A DNA stretch of 14,159 nt from Acidobacteriaceae bacterium (GTDB lineage Bacteria; Acidobacteriota; Vicinamibacteria; Vicinamibacterales; CAVVIG01). The stretch covers positions 1 through 14,159 of the forward strand of contig JAISPN010000105.1 of NCBI GenBank assembly GCA_031274845.1, in the 5' to 3' direction. Both the position numbers and the translations under genes were made by a program. The notes below the pieces were generated by a model. The model was not told the origin of the DNA. It searched no databases and saw only the letters and a program-made list of their open reading frames with translations. This document shows, in pieces, positions 11,347-14,159 of the stretch; position 1 is the first letter of the stretch; every line of letters starts with the position of its first letter.

Positions 11347-14159
11347 TTAGAAGCTGAGTGAGCCGCCGACCTTGACGAATCGCGACTGGAGCACGTTCGT
11401 CGGCTGCAACCACTGGCTGTTGCTCGCTGTCGAGAACGTCGAGCTCAGCGTGTACGGCCAGTTGCTGTTGGAGACGTTGTAGAGGTCGATATCGCCGCGC
11501 AGGCGGTATTTGCCGACCTGGACCGACTTCGACGCGCGCAGATCGAGCTGGCTGAGGTTCTGGTCGCCGTAGTTCACGCCTTCGTTCATCAAGGCGACCG
11601 ATCTCGAGGCCGCACCCGTCCAGACACGGCCGGTCATGGCGGTGAGGGCCGCGTTTGTCACGGCCCAGTTCGCGAGGACGCTTGGACCGGCGCCGCCGCT
11701 CTGCACGCCACGGCTGAACTGATACGTGCCGCTCACCTGAATGCCGTACGGCAGACGGTACGCGCCGAGCAGCTTCGCGTCGGGACGATAGCTGTATTCG
11801 CGATGGCAGTAGGTGGTGCCGTCGGGGTAGATCTCGGTGCCGCGCACTGTGCCTGACGCCACCGACGAGTAGCCCGCCTTGATCAGGTTGCAGTTGTCGA
11901 ACAGGCGCGAGGTGGCGCTGATGCCGCCACGCACGAAGGCGCCGTTGCCGAACCGCTTGTCGAGGTTGATGTCGAAGCCCTGATACCGGTTCGTGGTGCC
12001 GCCAAAATCGTTGGCGGAGCGGATCAGGTTGTTGGCGGGCCGATTCTCCGCGAACACCGACGGCTTCAGGTCGTACAGACCGCAGACCTGATAGCCGCCG
12101 CCATTCGGCAAGTGAGAATCAGACGGCGCGGTGATGCAGAACGGACCGTCGTAGTCGGCGTTGGTGTAGCGCAGATCTTGCGTGAAGGTGTCGTTGCCGA
12201 AGGTGCGGCGATAGAAGCCGCCGTTGACCGATAGCGTGTCGGCGAGCTGTTGCTGCGCGCTCACCGTGTACTCCATGTTGTAACCGCGCTTGAACCAGCC
12301 GTTCAGCACCGCTGGATCGGTGCTGGTGGTTGAGATGTTCTTGCCGAAGGTAGGCGTGGCCGCCGACGGGCTGAGCTCGTTCAACTGGATGTTGCCGCTT
12401 GCGTCGAACGGCGAGCCGTTCTTATCGAGGTCGTTCCACGGACGCACGTCGGTCAAGCCGAGCGACGGGATCGGATTCGAGGCGGCCGCGGTGCCGACCG
12501 CTTCACCCGCGACGTAGCGGGCGATGCTCGCTTTGACGGCGGTGCGGCCGTTGCCACGGACGTCCCAGGCGACGCCGACGCGCGGCGAGATGTCTTTCCA
12601 GTTCTCGACCGTGCCGACGCAGCCGGCCGCCGGGTTGTTCTTGCCGTCAGCGCAGGTGCCGAAGTGCAAGGGCGCGTTGAAGCGGCCCGCGAGCAGATCC
12701 TCGGGCAGCGTCTGACCGATGAACTGGTCGTAGCGCACGCCAAGGTTCAGCGTGACGCGGCCAATCGACCACTTGTCCTGCGCATAGACGCCGATGTCGG
12801 CCTTGATGCCGTCCCATTGATCGCGCGGCAGGCGCAGCGTCACCGAGACCGGCGCGCCGTTGTTGTAGGTAATTGGCGCGACGTCGCCGGTGTAGATGTT
12901 GGTGAGGCGGCGCGTACCTTGCGTGAGCGTGCTGCCAAACTTCATCGAGTGCGAGCCGGTCACGTACGACACGGCGCCCCCGTATGTTTTCACGAGCGAC
13001 CAGTGATTAGCTGGGGCGTTCCAGGCGCCGGCGTTCTGGCCGCTGCTCTGGTCGACGATGTTGTAGACGGTGGAGGCGCGAATCGCGTCGGGGTTCCACA
13101 CCAGGGCGTTGCTACCGGTGACGCCAGGCTGATAGAGCTCGGTGTACACGACGTCGAAGATCGCAACGCCCGCTTCGAACATCAGCTTGTTCCCCTGCGT
13201 GCGCTGCCACTTGCTGACGTGGACGAAGTCGGTCGGCTCAACCTGAATGGCTGACGCTTCCGGCGGGATGTTCGAGGCGATGCCCCAATGGTTGCGGTAC
13301 TTGCCCTGCTCGTCGTGGTAGACCGTGATCTTGTCTTTCGACGACGCCTGCCACGCGAAACGGAACGCATTGCTGCGGATGTGGCCATCGTCGAGACCAG
13401 GTCTATTCAGATCGGGCACATAGGTGAATGGCGACGACGATGCGTTGTAGTAGGAGCCCGCGACCGTCTTGTTCACGCCGTTGTGGCGGAACGTATAGTT
13501 GAACCAGAGACGATCCTTCACGATCGGGCCGCCAATGGAGGGATTGAAATCCCAGATGCTCCGCAGTTCGGCGATGTTCTTGAGTGTGTTGTTCGGGTTG
13601 TAGGTGAGGTCGCCCGCAAGATTGCTGCGCAGGTTGCTCGCCGACCAGGGGCCGGAGTAGTTACCGGTGAGGGTGCCGCGGAACGTGTTGCCGCCATCTT
13701 TCGGCACCATGTTCACGCGCATGCCGCCTTGGCCCATCTCCGCGGAGTCGGCGCCGGTGACGTAGCTGAACTCCTCGAAGCTACCGTCGTTCCAGTAGAC
13801 ACCGCTGTACTGGCCGGAGCCGCACAGGTTGTTGAGGCGCAGCCCTTCGACCGTCTGCACCGTGTCGCCGGAGCCGCGGTACTGCAGCGGGGACTGCTGC
13901 AGCGACCCTGAGCCGCCGACGTCTCGCGACAGCGCGCCCCCGCCGCCGACACCGATCGATGTGCCCGGAATCATGATGCCGACGGCCTGAATATTTCGTC
14001 CGGTTGGAATCGCTTCGCGGACTTCCGCTGTCATGACGGTGCGTGTCGTGACGCTCTGCACGTCGACGAGCGGCGAGGCTCCGGCGACGATGATCGTCTC
14101 TTCAATCGCGCCGACCTTCATGTCGGCGTTGACGGCCGCCGTGAAATCCGAGGTCAGCG
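11347..14159 (-). CDS. TonB-dependent receptor, Oar-like, N-terminus missing (cut by the window end)
   Basis: The open frame runs off the right edge; 936 residues are visible. The first are the end of an N-terminal domain (LTSDFTAAVNADMKVGAIEE), followed by a plug domain with ETIIVAGASPLVDVQS, AIPTGRNIQAVGIMIPG and VNMVPKDGGNTFRGTLTG. The rest is a long beta-barrel of amphipathic strands ending SRFVKVGGSLSF, with the terminal Phe expected for insertion by the Bam complex. Such receptors sit in the outer membrane and import substrates using TonB energy; in acidobacteria they often carry a carboxypeptidase-regulatory-like N-terminal domain, here outside the window. ATG at 14119-14121 is internal, not the real start, since the frame is open and conserved before it. 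The substrate cannot be told. Several cysteines (for example in NNLCGSGQ, CADGKNNPAAGC and FCITAPSD...QVCG) probably form loop disulfides. It is convergent to the DUF202 gene. Confidence 0.92.
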   Translation of the reverse strand, partial: LTSDFTAAVNADMKVGAIEETIIVAGASPLVDVQSVTTRTVMTAEVREAIPTGRNIQAVGIMIPGTSIGVGGGGALSRDVGGSGSLQQSPLQYRGSGDTVQTVEGLRLNNLCGSGQYSGVYWNDGSFEEFSYVTGADSAEMGQGGMRVNMVPKDGGNTFRGTLTGNYSGPWSASNLRSNLAGDLTYNPNNTLKNIAELRSIWDFNPSIGGPIVKDRLWFNYTFRHNGVNKTVAGSYYNASSSPFTYVPDLNRPGLDDGHIRSNAFRFAWQASSKDKITVYHDEQGKYRNHWGIASNIPPEASAIQVEPTDFVHVSKWQRTQGNKLMFEAGVAIFDVVYTELYQPGVTGSNALVWNPDAIRASTVYNIVDQSSGQNAGAWNAPANHWSLVKTYGGAVSYVTGSHSMKFGSTLTQGTRRLTNIYTGDVAPITYNNGAPVSVTLRLPRDQWDGIKADIGVYAQDKWSIGRVTLNLGVRYDQFIGQTLPEDLLAGRFNAPLHFGTCADGKNNPAAGCVGTVENWKDISPRVGVAWDVRGNGRTAVKASIARYVAGEAVGTAAASNPIPSLGLTDVRPWNDLDKNGSPFDASGNIQLNELSPSAATPTFGKNISTTSTDPAVLNGWFKRGYNMEYTVSAQQQLADTLSVNGGFYRRTFGNDTFTQDLRYTNADYDGPFCITAPSDSHLPNGGGYQVCGLYDLKPSVFAENRPANNLIRSANDFGGTTNRYQGFDINLDKRFGNGAFVRGGISATSRLFDNCNLIKAGYSSVASGTVRGTEIYPDGTTYCHREYSYRPDAKLLGAYRLPYGIQVSGTYQFSRGVQSGGAGPSVLANWAVTNAALTAMTGRVWTGAASRSVALMNEGVNYGDQNLSQLDLRASKSVQVGKYRLRGDIDLYNVSNSNWPYTLSSTFSTASNSQWLQPTNVLQSRFVKVGGSLSF

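Noticed and set aside
11171..11413. An 80-codon minus-strand frame past the TonB receptor stop
   Set aside because: It overlaps the receptor 3' end out of frame and reads through the 12-bp hairpin, whose repeats give a TETETLTVSVSV run; no ribosome binding site or family is seen.
13288..13911. A 207-codon plus-strand frame opposite the TonB receptor
   Set aside because: It is antisense to the conserved plug and barrel sequence and has no recognisable motif.

Overview
This window looks like a metagenomic contig from a high-GC, Gram-negative soil-type bacterium. The best guess is Acidobacteriota, possibly class Vicinamibacteria. The clues are a large Oar-type TonB-dependent receptor with a C-terminal aromatic beta-signal, a secreted fusion of cytochrome c and copper monooxygenase, densely packed operons with GTG and TTG starts, and an Mla-type ABC ATPase. 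The taxonomy is inferred from gene content, not from a marker search. Almost everything is on the minus strand, so transcription runs from high to low coordinates; the one plus-strand gene is a DUF202 membrane protein.

Layout from the left. Positions 1 to about 155 (minus) carry an internal piece of pheS without its start. It is joined abruptly to DNA downstream of rsmH, and this looks like a chimeric assembly end. rsmH (198-1107) is intact, and a possible ftsL start overlaps its 3' end. Upstream of rsmH on the same strand is a two-gene unit: a large secreted protein with a c-type cytochrome domain, a copper type II monooxygenase domain and an extra C-terminal domain (1816-3747), followed by a small secreted beta-rich protein of unknown function (1141-1788). 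A hairpin with a T-run at 3842-3881 separates this unit from the next operon.

Positions 3896-10681 (minus) form a tight four-gene operon: an orphan MlaF-like ATPase, a PA14-plus-GT-C-like polytopic membrane protein, the potassium transporter Kup, and trehalose synthase TreS. Gene junctions are a 4-nt overlap, 30 nt and 10 nt. Potassium uptake plus conversion of maltose to trehalose is a recognised pairing for osmotic adjustment; the two upstream genes point to the cell envelope. The ATPase start abuts the TTG start of the divergent DUF202 gene (10681-11088), so the two 5' ends meet at a single base pair and each gene's upstream signals lie inside the other gene.

Positions 11089-11346 hold no convincing gene, only palindromes and a perfect 12-bp hairpin between convergent genes. 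The rest, 11347-14159, is the C-terminal part of the TonB-dependent receptor, cut by the window end. No mobile element, CRISPR array, tRNA or rRNA was seen.
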